A stretch of DNA of 38,113 bases. Source: DATFLS01 sp964413425. GTDB lineage: Bacteria > Fidelibacterota > JAANXI01. Location of the stretch: the NCBI GenBank assembly GCA_964413425.1, contig CAYPST010000029.1, positions 1 to 38,113 on the forward strand, read 5' to 3'. Shown piece after piece: positions 24,101-33,164 of the stretch. The notes beneath the pieces were generated by a model, which had not been told where the DNA came from, searched no databases, and was given only the letters and a program-made list of their open reading frames with translations. The position numbers and the translations under genes were made by a program. Each line of letters opens with the position of its first letter. Position 1 is the first letter of the stretch.

Positions 24101-25720
24101 TCATTCCTTTTCGCTGTATTCTACCATAGCGAGTTCTTTCGCCCGGGGTAAATATTCGAGCGCTTTCTGCACCTGATTATCCATTTGCAGCCGGATGGCA
24201 TATTGTTCACCTTTCCCCCAGAGATTTGAGGCAATTTCCGATTTCACTAAATTCTGAATATACCGCAAATCCTCCGAAAATTCGGCCTCATCAAACTCAT
24301 GATCCCGGGAACGGATAAACTCTTTCAATTGGGAAATCGCTGGTTGATCCAGTTCGTAATTGGCTGCAAATGTCCGGAATTCTTGCTGTTCCAATTCCGG
24401 ATGATCGGCCACGTATTGCGAGGCAAACTCAAAGAACACGCGCTCTGCATTTAATTGCATTGTCGTCTGGGTCGGATTGTACGCTCCTGGAATGGAAACG
24501 TCCGGGGTAATACCGCCGCCACCATAGACCGTCCGGCCACCTCTGGTATGATACTCGGGCCGTTCGGTGGTATCCACTTTCATCCTGGTATCGGTCCCCT
24601 CTTCTTCCTGCATCCGTTCGTATATTTCGCGATAGTATTCCTCTGCTCCATTCTCGTAGGGACGCTGGATCAAACGTCCGCTGGGAGTATAATATCGCGC
24701 CACGGTCACCCGGATGGCCGAACCATCCCGCATCTGCCATTGTCGCTGTACCAGCCCTTTTCCGAAGCTGGTTTCTCCGACGATCAGTGCCCGATCCAGA
24801 TCCTGCAGCGCTCCAGCCACAATTTCACTGGCGCTGGCCGACCCTCGATTAATCAGAACCACCACTGGGAAACGATGATGCGTAGCGCGATCCGTTGAAA
24901 AGAATTCTTCGTTGGCAGAGGGGATACGCCCCTTGGTGTACACGACCTTCTGTCCGCCAGCCACAAACTTATCCACGAGTTTAATCGCCTGGTCCATGTA
25001 TCCCCCGGCATTATTCCGAAGATCGATCACCAGATGCTGCATTCCCTGGGATTCCAATTTGTCCAATGCTTCTTCAAATTCCTCGGAGGTGTGCCGTGCA
25101 AACCTGTTCAGACGAATATATCCTGTCGCTTCGTGCCCCGGAATCAACACTGACGCCAGCACGCTCGCAATCGGAATATCATCTCTGGTGATAGTAAAAT
25201 CCAGGCTGTCTGTGCGCCCCGGCCGGATCACAGTCACATCTACCTGGGTCCCCTTGCGGCCTCTGAGCTTCTCAAACACTCCCTGCTGGGTAATCCCTTT
25301 CGCCGATTCGCCTTCGATGACAACAATTTTATCTCCGGCCTGGATTCCTACCTGATCTGCAGGCGCGCCGGGGATCGGGGAAATAACCGTGATATACCCT
25401 TCGATGATATCAAATTCGATCCCGATCCCCTGGAATTCTCCCTCAAACTGTTCATTGATATTGCCCACGCGTTTCCTGGGAATGTATACCGAGTGGGGAT
25501 CAAGCTCCTCCAATAAACCATTATAGGCACCGGACATCACCTCATTCCACTCCACATCCTCGACATAATTATCATTAATGATGCTTACCATGTCGGAGAA
25601 AACATTCAGCTTCTGGTATAAGTCATTGGCAGAGGCAATGATCTTCTGTCCGGGTGGGCTAACCAGAAAAAGACCGGTAATAACAAGGACTATGAGTGAT
25701 CCGGTGAGATATTTCTTCAT
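24101..25720 (-). CDS. ctpA: C-terminal processing S41 family peptidase
   Basis: The 539-residue protease begins with a signal/anchor helix (about 5-21). A PDZ domain spans about 92-180, then the S41 serine protease core. The catalytic serine is S296 in NRGSASASEIVAGAL, with lysine K321 in GETSFGKGLVQ 25 residues later, the normal spacing for the Ser-Lys dyad. ARYYTPSGRLIQ and GGGITPDVSIP are typical of the family. The long C-terminal extension (about 415-539) is rich in charged and helix-forming residues and is common in the FCB group. It works in the periplasm, cutting C-termini of envelope proteins. AAGGATGA precedes the ATG. Confidence 0.95.
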   Translation of the reverse strand: MKKYLTGSLIVLVITGLFLVSPPGQKIIASANDLYQKLNVFSDMVSIINDNYVEDVEWNEVMSGAYNGLLEELDPHSVYIPRKRVGNINEQFEGEFQGIGIEFDIIEGYITVISPIPGAPADQVGIQAGDKIVVIEGESAKGITQQGVFEKLRGRKGTQVDVTVIRPGRTDSLDFTITRDDIPIASVLASVLIPGHEATGYIRLNRFARHTSEEFEEALDKLESQGMQHLVIDLRNNAGGYMDQAIKLVDKFVAGGQKVVYTKGRIPSANEEFFSTDRATHHRFPVVVLINRGSASASEIVAGALQDLDRALIVGETSFGKGLVQRQWQMRDGSAIRVTVARYYTPSGRLIQRPYENGAEEYYREIYERMQEEEGTDTRMKVDTTERPEYHTRGGRTVYGGGGITPDVSIPGAYNPTQTTMQLNAERVFFEFASQYVADHPELEQQEFRTFAANYELDQPAISQLKEFIRSRDHEFDEAEFSEDLRYIQNLVKSEIASNLWGKGEQYAIRLQMDNQVQKALEYLPRAKELAMVEYSEKE

Positions 25721-25971
25721 AAATCTATCATCCTTTTTTCTTTATCGATTTAATTATATATGATATTAGTTTTATCGATGTTCCCCATCCTCACCACTTT
25801 TCCCCTAAACATTCCGTCTGGATTTTCAATCTCAAATACCCATCGATATAATGCCATTCATCACATAGTCACTGGATCATCATGAATCAGTACGAGAGTA
25901 CCTCGAAATTAGAAAATTACCCAGTGACAAACAAATACAATTTCCGATCTTCACCGGTATTTTTAAGTTCT

Positions 25972-25994
25972 GAGTCTATTTAGAAAACGCCTCG
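25972..25994 (+). repeat. dispersed repeat copy C (GAGTCTATTTAGAAAACGCC core)
   Basis: GAGTCTATTTAGAAAACGCC at 25972-25991 followed by TCG. It is close to the core at 15838 and to the minus-strand copy at 1004-1028; the preceding TCT is shared with copy A as well. Confidence 0.55.
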
Positions 25995-25996
25995 CC

Positions 25997-26039
25997 CCGA
26001 AGTTATGCCTTCGGCAAAGAGATCCCGTGACGACGGGAC
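25997..26039. repeat. two tandem small hairpins in repeat copy C
   Basis: CCGAAG (25997-26002) pairs with CTTCGG (26008-26013), and TCCCGT (26023-26028) pairs with ACGGGA (26033-26038). They directly follow the repeat core, as GGGA/TCCC units do in copy B, so they are probably part of one element. Confidence 0.45.
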
Positions 26040-26182
26040 AAAGAAAATATACAATATCTCCGTCCAAATTGCGTCATACATTGTGCGTATATCTTCTCTC
26101 CATACTCAACAGAAGATAGGTGCACCAGCTTGTATCGGACGCTTGTTTTCTGAACACTTTCAGTTCTGAGGGTGATATTCTG

Positions 26183-27241
26183 TTACGAGAGATCCAAATC
26201 TTTTCTCACCGCATTGAATAGCGGTGGAGAGAATTGAAAATCCAGGCTCACAAAAAAGATATTATATTGTTCTACCAACGCTGATTCCCATTTAACGAAA
26301 TCCTTTGCTGTCATAATGAGATACTGGGCGTCACTGGCTGTGAATTGCTCGAGGATTCGTCGCTGTTCTTGCATGGGATACTCATAATGATCAGGATACG
26401 ATTGGCACTGTATAATTTTTAAAGGAAGCTGATCCAGCGCTTTACGGAATGAACGATGATCTCCGATTCCCGTCACCACGAAGCCGACGGGAGATTCCTG
26501 CAGGTTCCTCAGATCGATGCTTTTCTGTTGAGACGGATTCCGTAAGACCGGTTCTGTAAATTTTACGCCCCGGAATACCTGGGCTCGGGTGAACCGGCGG
26601 ATCAGTTCCTCGCCGGCGTGCCAGTTCACCTGGTTATTTGGTGCAACGAGCACCGGATGGGTTGCACGCTTAAGCGAGCCGAAGGGTTCACGCAGCCGGC
26701 CGGCCGGAAGCAGTGGTTCCTTGCGCAACAGATCGTCGATTGGTACAAGGACGATATCGCAATCCCGCTGCAGTGCCCGGTGTTGAAAACCGTCATCCAT
26801 TACAATAACGTCGCACTGATAGTGCTCGCCGGCAGTTCGGGCTGCAGCGACCCGATCTTCATCAACGATAATGACGGCCTCAGGAAGCAGGGTGCTTAAC
26901 ATATACGGTTCATCTCCCGCCTTTTCAACAGCCACTACCGGACCTTCCCCTTCACTAACGACCATCTGACCGGCTGACTGCCGCCGGTATCCCCGGCTGA
27001 TAATGGCCGGCCGGAAGCCCACCCGGAGTAATTCGCGCACCACATGTTTCACCAGCGGGGTTTTACCACTCCCGCCCACCCGCAGATTTCCCACACTGAT
27101 CACAGGGATGTCGACCTGAGCGGAGTGGCACCACTTGCGATCATAACACAGGTTCCGCACAGAGACGACAGCTCCATACAGCCAGCTCAATGGCAGTAAA
27201 AAGAACGACAGCCTACTGTTGAAAATATTGATCCGCTTCAT
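26183..27241 (-). CDS. lpxK: tetraacyldisaccharide 4'-kinase
   Basis: LpxK phosphorylates the 4' position of the lipid A disaccharide at the inner membrane. The open frame extends 34 codons upstream, but the sensible start is the ATG at 27241 (352 residues), which begins MKRINIFNSRLSFFLLPLSW with the membrane-associated N-terminal helix and overlaps the upstream gene by 29 bases. The Walker A is GGSGKT (56-61) within ISVGNLRVGGSGKTPLV; ISRGYRR follows, and DDGFQHR is at 149-155. All are diagnostic of LpxK. It ends the lpxB-acyltransferase-lpxK run. Confidence 0.95.
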   Translation of the reverse strand: MKRINIFNSRLSFFLLPLSWLYGAVVSVRNLCYDRKWCHSAQVDIPVISVGNLRVGGSGKTPLVKHVVRELLRVGFRPAIISRGYRRQSAGQMVVSEGEGPVVAVEKAGDEPYMLSTLLPEAVIIVDEDRVAAARTAGEHYQCDVIVMDDGFQHRALQRDCDIVLVPIDDLLRKEPLLPAGRLREPFGSLKRATHPVLVAPNNQVNWHAGEELIRRFTRAQVFRGVKFTEPVLRNPSQQKSIDLRNLQESPVGFVVTGIGDHRSFRKALDQLPLKIIQCQSYPDHYEYPMQEQRRILEQFTASDAQYLIMTAKDFVKWESALVEQYNIFFVSLDFQFSPPLFNAVRKDLDLS

Positions 27242-27905
27242 TCTGTAATCGGTGCAAGTGCGACTCGATTTGCTGAAGGGTGGCGGTGAGAGTATCCTTT
27301 TTTCTGTTTCCGGTGATTCGCTCGGGATAGATGGGCTCCCCAAATATTACGATATTGTGTCCGTATGGAAGAGGAAGATAGAACTGATCCCAGCTGTTCC
27401 TGATAATTTTTTTCCGGCTGGAATTTGAGGCCAGGGGGAGCACCACTGCCTGCTTTTCCTGGGAGATCCGGGCCGCACCTGGTTTGCATTGCCGGTACGG
27501 TCCTAGTGGTCCGTCTGTGGTGATAGCGATAGTATTTGTAGAATCACTGGCAAGTGCCAGCCCTTTCTCTAACGCTTCTTTTCCGCGATCCCGGCTCGAC
27601 CCGCGAATCATAAAATATCCGAGTCTTTTCAACACACGAGCAATCATTTCCGCATCCCGGTGATAGCCGACCATAGTATGAATTCCTTCATCGCGCAGCA
27701 TGTAGATTGGGGCCAGCATCTGGCCATGCCAGAGCACCAGGATCACACTTCTGTCAGAGTCGCGCAGCTGCGTGTAGCGCTCGTAATTTATGAACTGATT
27801 CTTCGAGAACAGGAACAGTGAGTGCAGAAGGTAGGGTCCTACCCCGGCACCAAGAGTAAACTTGAAACGCTTCCACCAATATTTTCGCTTACGCCCGGCA
27901 GGCAT
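27213..27905 (-). CDS. DUF374 lysophospholipid acyltransferase family protein
   Basis: The 230-residue protein belongs to the DUF374 branch of acyltransferases. A hydrophobic N-terminal part (about 15-35) is followed by VILVLWHGQMLAPIY, VGYHRDAEMIARVL, MIRGSSRDRGKEAL and TDGPLGPYRQCKPGA, the motifs of the branch; the latter forms the acceptor pocket. It lies between lpxB and lpxK, so a late acyl transfer to the lipid A precursor, like that of LpxL/LpxM, is the likely role; the acceptor is not proven. The start shares one base with the lpxB stop (TAATG). Confidence 0.85.
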   Translation of the reverse strand: MPAGRKRKYWWKRFKFTLGAGVGPYLLHSLFLFSKNQFINYERYTQLRDSDRSVILVLWHGQMLAPIYMLRDEGIHTMVGYHRDAEMIARVLKRLGYFMIRGSSRDRGKEALEKGLALASDSTNTIAITTDGPLGPYRQCKPGAARISQEKQAVVLPLASNSSRKKIIRNSWDQFYLPLPYGHNIVIFGEPIYPERITGNRKKDTLTATLQQIESHLHRLQNEADQYFQQ

Positions 27906-29053
27906 TAATTATCTCTTTCAGCGTTATAAAGCTCCCGCGATATTGAGAGCGCAACACGCTTTCCGGCACCCGGTTCTCCCAGTTTTTCTTTTATGGCCGA
28001 TAATGCTTTCTGCACGGAGTGATAATATTTCCGATCCTGCAAGTATCGTAAAACCGCACGGGTCACATTGCCGCTCTTCATCTGATCCTGCAACAACTCC
28101 GGAACAACCTGTTTTCCTGCCACAATATTGGCCAATCCGATATAGTCCATCCTGACCAGCAATCGTCCGAGCCACCAGGTGATGGGATTCATCCGATAGA
28201 TAATCACCATAGGGGTTCCGAAATAGGCGGTTTCCAGTGTTGCGCTGCCGGATGAGACAATCACCACCTGACTGTACTTCATCACCTCATAGGTGCGCCC
28301 CTGGACTAACTGAATATCATCGACAGGAATACGGGTATTCAACTCTGCCGGCGACAAATCCGGGGCCAGGGCCAGCAGGAACTGCAGCGGCCGGGAAACC
28401 GCCGACCGCAGTTCCTGCACAGATTGTAACATGACATCCAGGTGCCTGTCAACTTCCTGCTTTCGACTGCCGGGCAGTAATCCGATGGTGGTGTTCTGCG
28501 AATCCCCTCCTGTGGTCCCGAAAAATTCCTCTTTCTCCTGAACTCCCTGCACTTCTTCGGTCAGAGGATGTCCCACAAATTCCACCGGAATTTGATGTTC
28601 TTTATACAACTGTTCCTCGAACGGAAAAATCACGAATATCTTGTGCACCCACCGTTTCATTTTTCTGAGCCGTCTGCTTCCCCAAGCCCATACCTGGGGA
28701 GAAATGTAGTAGTACACGGGTATCTGATATTTCTTCATCCGCCGGGCAAGCCGCAAATTGAATCCCGGATAATCAATGAGAATCACTGCGTCAGGCTCAT
28801 TGTCCTTCACCCATTTGATCAGGCTATCCATCACCTGCTTGATAAAAGGGAGATATTTGACCACCTCAACAAAGCCCATGAGCGACATTTCTTTGATATG
28901 ATACAGCAGCTGCATACCGGCATCCTCCATTTTATTCCCTCCGATTCCCGTAACCTGTATGTCGGGAATCAAGGTATGGAGATGCGTAACCAGCGCGGCA
29001 CCATGGGTGTCACCGGATGTTTCACCAGCAATGATCAATATTTTTTTCTTCAT
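27905..29053 (-). CDS. lpxB: lipid-A-disaccharide synthase
   Basis: LpxB (382 residues) joins UDP-2,3-diacylglucosamine to lipid X to make the lipid A disaccharide. Diagnostic blocks: GETSGD (10-15), DYPGFN (94-99), SPQVWAWG (118-125), VEFVGHPL, LLPGSRKQEV and the C-terminal GSATLETAYFGTPMV nucleotide-binding region. Everything needed is present. There are 61 bases to the upstream methyltransferase gene. LpxH/LpxI, needed to make lipid X, are not in the window. Confidence 0.97.
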   Translation of the reverse strand: MKKKILIIAGETSGDTHGAALVTHLHTLIPDIQVTGIGGNKMEDAGMQLLYHIKEMSLMGFVEVVKYLPFIKQVMDSLIKWVKDNEPDAVILIDYPGFNLRLARRMKKYQIPVYYYISPQVWAWGSRRLRKMKRWVHKIFVIFPFEEQLYKEHQIPVEFVGHPLTEEVQGVQEKEEFFGTTGGDSQNTTIGLLPGSRKQEVDRHLDVMLQSVQELRSAVSRPLQFLLALAPDLSPAELNTRIPVDDIQLVQGRTYEVMKYSQVVIVSSGSATLETAYFGTPMVIIYRMNPITWWLGRLLVRMDYIGLANIVAGKQVVPELLQDQMKSGNVTRAVLRYLQDRKYYHSVQKALSAIKEKLGEPGAGKRVALSISRELYNAERDN

Positions 29054-29114
29054 GACATTCGGACATGAAGCACTGATTGGATCTCTGGGATTGCGAATGT
29101 GATAACCGGGAACA

Positions 29115-29702
29115 TCACAGATGAAGATACAGCCATTTTCCGCCCAGCAGGAGTAGCACCATCAAAATATTCACCAGGGTACTTTTCTCGGGTTTCATTG
29201 TTTCCCGGAACACGAAGTGTGCCCGGGAAGGTTGTGCAGTATTCCGCCAGGGCTTCACCCGGGGAATAATTCTTCTGACATGTGCCCGATACCGTTCATA
29301 TTGATTGCCGAAAATTTCATGCAAGGTCTTTTCCTCCAGCGAAATAATCAGCAAATATTGGATGGTGAAGAAGACCATGGCGAGGACGAACATTTCCCAC
29401 ATCCAGGGGCCGGAGGCGATAAAGACGATTCCCATGTAGATGAACATATTCCCCAGATACAGCGGATTCCGGACATACGCATAGGGTCCGGAGGTGACCA
29501 GCGACGGTGCTCCCACCTCCCGGGTTCTGGTTGCGCCCCCGGCGTGAAGTACCGCCCAGAACCGAATCCCTTCACCCAGAACCAGCAACCCGAATCCGGG
29601 AAGGATCCAGGGCATCCGGGGATGCGCCTGATACAGGAGCAGCAGAATGAGCGGGACGGGCGTATAACTGCGATACTTAAAAAAGAAGTGGGAAATCTTC
29701 AT
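29115..29702 (-). CDS. isoprenylcysteine carboxyl methyltransferase-like (ICMT/PEMT family) membrane protein
   Basis: The 195-residue integral membrane protein has four or five helices and the family core GPYAYVRNPLYLGN (72-85), with SLEEKTLHEIFGNQYERYR near the end. These bind S-adenosylmethionine and substrate in ICMT and phospholipid methyltransferases. Bacterial members act on lipids or quinone-like molecules; the substrate here is unknown, and lipid A or a phospholipid would fit the context. The start is the ATG at 29702, sharing one base with the upstream stop; a GTG directly before it (29705) is an alternative. Confidence 0.75.
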   Translation of the reverse strand: MKISHFFFKYRSYTPVPLILLLLYQAHPRMPWILPGFGLLVLGEGIRFWAVLHAGGATRTREVGAPSLVTSGPYAYVRNPLYLGNMFIYMGIVFIASGPWMWEMFVLAMVFFTIQYLLIISLEEKTLHEIFGNQYERYRAHVRRIIPRVKPWRNTAQPSRAHFVFRETMKPEKSTLVNILMVLLLLGGKWLYLHL

Positions 29703-30688
29703 CACGGGGATACCGGGGATTCCTGAATCTTATACTGGATCAACTGGGCAACCTCCAGTGCCCGCAAGCCGTCATAACCGGAGACTGCCGGGGATCGCTG
29801 CCGGTTCACAGCGAGAGTAAAGGCCCTGAGTTCTTCCTTGAGCGCATTGACTTCCGGCACCGGAGGCTGTTCATAGATAATATACTTCTTCTCATTCTGA
29901 TGCTGCATTTCACCCAGAATCACCGGGATCACGTCCTCATCACTCTGTATGGGATCCCGCAATTGATAGAGTTCCGTGGTATTATTATGAAAGTCCACTG
30001 ATATATACGCTGCCTGTTGAAAAATACGCAACTTTCGCATAGACTTCTGCGATATTCTGCTGGCCGTAATATTAGCCACACAGCCGTTTTCAAAGGTCAA
30101 CCGGGCGTTGGCGATGTCGATCGAATCGGTCACAACAGCTACACCCGAAGCAGCCACCGCGCTCACCGGACTGTTCACCAGCGACAGGATAATATCAATA
30201 TCGTGGATCATCAGATCCAGGACAACAGCCACATCGGTCCCGCGGGGCTGAAATTGCGAAAGCCGGTGTGACTCAATAAATCTTGGGTCCAGGGGAAAAT
30301 CTTTGAGAGCAAGTATAGCCGGGTTAAATCGCTCGATATGCCCGACCTGCACAATCAAGTTCCTGTCAGCGGCAAGGTCGACGATGTCCCGGGCCTCCCC
30401 GAGTGTTTTCGCAATAGGTTTTTCCACAAAAACGTCTTTCCCGGCCCGCAGCGCCTGCATGGCTAACCGATGGTGCTCTTTCGTGGGGACAACGATATCA
30501 ACCGCGTCTACCTGATTTAACATTTCCTGATAGGCAGGATACACCGTTATCCCCTTTTCACGTTCCCGGTCCTGCACTTGCGGATCGATATCAAAACATC
30601 CAGCGAACTCCATCTCCGGGAGTTCCTGCAGTATCCGGAGATGGTGTCTCCCCAGATGACCAACCCCAGCTAATCCGATACGAATCAT
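29702..30688 (-). CDS. Gfo/Idh/MocA family NAD(P)-dependent oxidoreductase, possible GnnA-type
   Basis: The 328-residue protein has the Rossmann motif GLAGVGHLGRHH (5-16), the catalytic EKP (89-91) in VFVEKPIAKT, and GHIERFNPA (116-124). The C-terminal domain has VLDLMIHDIDIILSL (157-170), carrying the catalytic His/Asp region. Oxidoreductases of this family beside lpxA/lpxB in Acidithiobacillus and Leptospira are GnnA, which oxidises the 3-position of UDP-GlcNAc before the transaminase GnnB makes the 3-amino lipid A sugar. No GnnB-like gene is next to it here, so GnnA function is only a hypothesis. It is the first gene of the second lpx cluster. Confidence 0.85.
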   Translation of the reverse strand: MIRIGLAGVGHLGRHHLRILQELPEMEFAGCFDIDPQVQDREREKGITVYPAYQEMLNQVDAVDIVVPTKEHHRLAMQALRAGKDVFVEKPIAKTLGEARDIVDLAADRNLIVQVGHIERFNPAILALKDFPLDPRFIESHRLSQFQPRGTDVAVVLDLMIHDIDIILSLVNSPVSAVAASGVAVVTDSIDIANARLTFENGCVANITASRISQKSMRKLRIFQQAAYISVDFHNNTTELYQLRDPIQSDEDVIPVILGEMQHQNEKKYIIYEQPPVPEVNALKEELRAFTLAVNRQRSPAVSGYDGLRALEVAQLIQYKIQESPVSP

Positions 30689-31171
30689 GCAAAAAGATAA
30701 GAAGGAACCGTATTCTCTCCAATGGTTTTATCGCACCCGCTCGCCCGCTTCTCATCTTCACCTTCATCGAACAGTGAGTTCGCCGGGATGTCAGGTCATA
30801 AAAGAATATCGACCCTGAACCACGATTGCAGAGAAAAAGCCACCTGCCGGAGGGCCTTCACAGGTAATTTAATCGTTGTCTTTATTCTCAGGGAGCGGTA
30901 ACCATAGATGCTTCTCGGGAGCTTTATAATTATCCCGGACTGACTGCTCACTCTCTCCTGTTTAGTACAAGAACTCTCCACCGGAGAGAAAGTTACTTCA
31001 CTGCGCTCGGTATCATCGATCTTCGCACGCTTCACATCCGGAGGAAGGTTTTGATTGAGGGTATTCAACAATCACTTGCATTCAAGAGGTGAGAAAATAA
31101 TATTACCAGATGGTATTTATCGGATTGCATATCACTGCCTTCTCAGAGGTGAGCAGAAAGCTCAATCGTCC
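30689..31171. other. 483-base intergenic region, repeat-like, no supported gene
   Basis: Divergent genes border this gap. It holds several short imperfect inverted repeats: ACCTG (30842-30846) with CAGGT (30860-30864), and CTCTCC/GGAGAG near 30972-30987. It also has TTCACTGCGCTCGGTAT around 31007-31024, a style of sequence I have seen in dispersed elements of related genomes. A 91-codon minus-strand frame (30796-31071) crosses these repeats and is not a convincing gene. Confidence 0.45.
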
Positions 31172-31906
31172 ATGACACCGAAAATTCAAGTGCGCAGTTT
31201 CTCTTTTCGTGATGAAATTACCCCTGATCTCATCTGGAGTAAGTATTCCATAATACAACAGTTTATCTTCTGGATTCTCGCTGTGGTTGCATGGCATTTG
31301 CTGCATTGGATGGGAAGCACCTACCAACAGTTCACCATTCCCATCTGGCGCTACACAATGCGGGTTCGGTCGTATTTCTACACCGGAGATTTCACCGGGA
31401 TGGTCCTGCTGGGGCTTCTCTCCGGCGCAGGAATTTTGGCAGTATTACTGGCCAGTGACTATGTGGTGGCAAAAGCCAGGAATGAGCCGCCCCTCAAGCA
31501 TATTCTGCGGAATCGCCACATACTTCCCCGAACCCGCAAGCAACAACATCTTGCATTACTTATTGGTATTAATGCGGGGTTATTTGAGGAACTATTTTTC
31601 AGGGGCGGAATATTTACCTTCTTCCTTTTTGTCTTTCAATCAACCGAGATAGCCATTCTGCTCACCTCGGTAATTTTCGCAATGCTGCATGCACCTCTTC
31701 AGGGCTGGTACAGCATCGTTTTAATTTTTCTGGTAGGGGTATTCCTGAATCTGCTGCTGCTTCAGACGGGGTCCTATTATGCGCCGATTTTTTGCCATAT
31801 CATGATTAATATGGGGAATTTGTTCCTTATTCCGGTATTTTTCGAAGAAAAACTTCCGGACCAGCCGGCCCGGTCAGCATTCATGAAAGACCATCCTGAA
31901 CCCTGA
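31172..31906 (+). CDS. CPBP family intramembrane metalloprotease
   Basis: The product has about six membrane helices. The active-site motifs of the CPBP (CAAX/Abi) family are FEELFFRGG (E139, E140 and R144 counted from the ATG at 31172), FAMLHAPLQG (H173) and FCHIMIN (H209). Members are membrane proteases or, in some cases, act in bacteriocin immunity and prenyl-protein maturation; the substrate cannot be told. The frame is open further upstream from about 31055, but the ATG at 31172 begins a normal N-terminus. The ribosome site is weak. Confidence 0.82.
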   Translation: MTPKIQVRSFSFRDEITPDLIWSKYSIIQQFIFWILAVVAWHLLHWMGSTYQQFTIPIWRYTMRVRSYFYTGDFTGMVLLGLLSGAGILAVLLASDYVVAKARNEPPLKHILRNRHILPRTRKQQHLALLIGINAGLFEELFFRGGIFTFFLFVFQSTEIAILLTSVIFAMLHAPLQGWYSIVLIFLVGVFLNLLLLQTGSYYAPIFCHIMINMGNLFLIPVFFEEKLPDQPARSAFMKDHPEP

Positions 31907-32027
31907 CAAAATCCGTGGTGACGGCTGCACTGTGTGGCTCAGGGTTCGGACATCATCTCTCCCAATCTCTGTGATGTGGCCGGACTCATTGATAATGTGC
32001 CGGGGAATCTTCTATATTGTGTTCACT

Positions 32028-33077
32028 ATGCATTCGTCATTGCCAATTGATAATACTCCCCGCTGGCAGGATTACTCACAGATTTATGAATCCTGGGTCC
32101 TGGTTTTCAACGACAGCCAGGCCCAGTTTGGCTGGTGGATTGAATTTTCGATAACCCGAACGAACGCAATGCCTCCCCGGGCGGTGGTGAGTTTCGTCTA
32201 TTTTAATACTTATCAGCCTGAAAAAGAAAACCGGATATTCCGCCAACATTTCGAAGCGGAGCAGTTCCACTGCAGTAATAACGTCGGCGAAGCCTTTGAG
32301 TGCACCATCGGGGACAACTATCTTTCTGAGTACCGGAGCCAGGGGCACATTTCGCAATCCCCTGAAACCGTGCACTGGAATTTGCGCTGGGCCCCGGATC
32401 CGGACAGGCGCTTTTTCCCATTCCCCTCCGAGGCCTTGTATCGATGGAAATATCCGAAATCCAAAGTGGTCACTCCGAATCCATTGCTGAACATCGACGG
32501 ATCCGTAACCATCGGATCTCTGACGCTCGATATTGAAGAAGGCCCCGGAAGCCAGCACCATCTCTGGAGTACTCAACTCCCCTCACAGCTGGCCTGGTTT
32601 CATTGCAGCGCATTTGAGGAAACCGATTTTGCATGGATTCAGGGACTGACAATTCGGGGAAATTTTTTCAATCTGTACCATCCGCAGTTGTCACTTCTTC
32701 ACTTCAATTTGTATGATATCGGGTATCCTTTTAACCGGGTACCGGATATAGGGCGCACCGGTTCGGAACATACTCTCGGACGGTGGGTGCTTGCTGCGGA
32801 AAATCAAACATACAGAACGCAGGTAGAAATCCAGAATACCCCAGAAAATATGGTCCGAGAAGAGATGGCTCTCTCCAGCGAAAGAAGAATATATCGGCAT
32901 TTCACTACTCTTGCCAGTGTTCAGGTTGTCTTCTCGGAAAAACAGGCTGGTGCGTGGAATCTTCTCCATAAATTCACCTGCAGAAACGCTGCGACATTTA
33001 TAGTTTTTCGTCCTGAACCAGACCCGCGAATTCCACTGTCCATTCAGTCCCCCCAGCCACACCGCGCAGATTTTTGA
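32028..33077 (+). CDS. CrtC/AttH-like lipocalin-type protein
   Basis: The 349-residue protein resembles the AttH/CrtC group (carotenoid 1,2-hydratase and relatives with two lipocalin-like halves). The first half has ESWVLVFND, GWWIEF and AVVSFVYFN; then HWNLRWAPD and KSKVVTPNPLLNIDGSVTIG, typical of the group; and PGSQHHLWST with WFHCSAFEE, like the conserved G-x-Q-x-H-x-W block. There is no signal peptide or long hydrophobic helix. No carotenoid gene is nearby, so the ligand is unknown. An ATG at 31995 lies in the same frame; neither start has a good ribosome site. Family resemblance is by eye and moderately sure. Confidence 0.55.
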   Translation: MHSSLPIDNTPRWQDYSQIYESWVLVFNDSQAQFGWWIEFSITRTNAMPPRAVVSFVYFNTYQPEKENRIFRQHFEAEQFHCSNNVGEAFECTIGDNYLSEYRSQGHISQSPETVHWNLRWAPDPDRRFFPFPSEALYRWKYPKSKVVTPNPLLNIDGSVTIGSLTLDIEEGPGSQHHLWSTQLPSQLAWFHCSAFEETDFAWIQGLTIRGNFFNLYHPQLSLLHFNLYDIGYPFNRVPDIGRTGSEHTLGRWVLAAENQTYRTQVEIQNTPENMVREEMALSSERRIYRHFTTLASVQVVFSEKQAGAWNLLHKFTCRNAATFIVFRPEPDPRIPLSIQSPQPHRADF

Positions 33078-33164
33078 ATCAGGCGAATGCTTTGCAGAGC
33101 GGGTGTGTCCCCGCACAGAACTGAAAAAAGCCAGACTTGTCATTAAGATTAACCTGGGAGATAC

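Larger units (their letters stand above)
25721..26182. other. 462-base intergenic region with repeats and ctpA upstream signals
   Basis: This gap before ctpA and after lpxK holds no supported gene. On the minus strand near ctpA there is a good -10, TATAAT (plus 25753-25758). It is flanked by two identical 9-mers, TTTATCGAT at 25741-25749 and 25771-25779, and no matching -35 is seen. Further along are the repeat core at 25972-25994 and a pair of small hairpins (separate entries). The rest is AT-rich. Confidence 0.6.

Noticed and set aside
30796..31071. 91-codon minus-strand frame
   Set aside because: It crosses several inverted repeats and has no recognisable domain; more likely repeat sequence than a gene.
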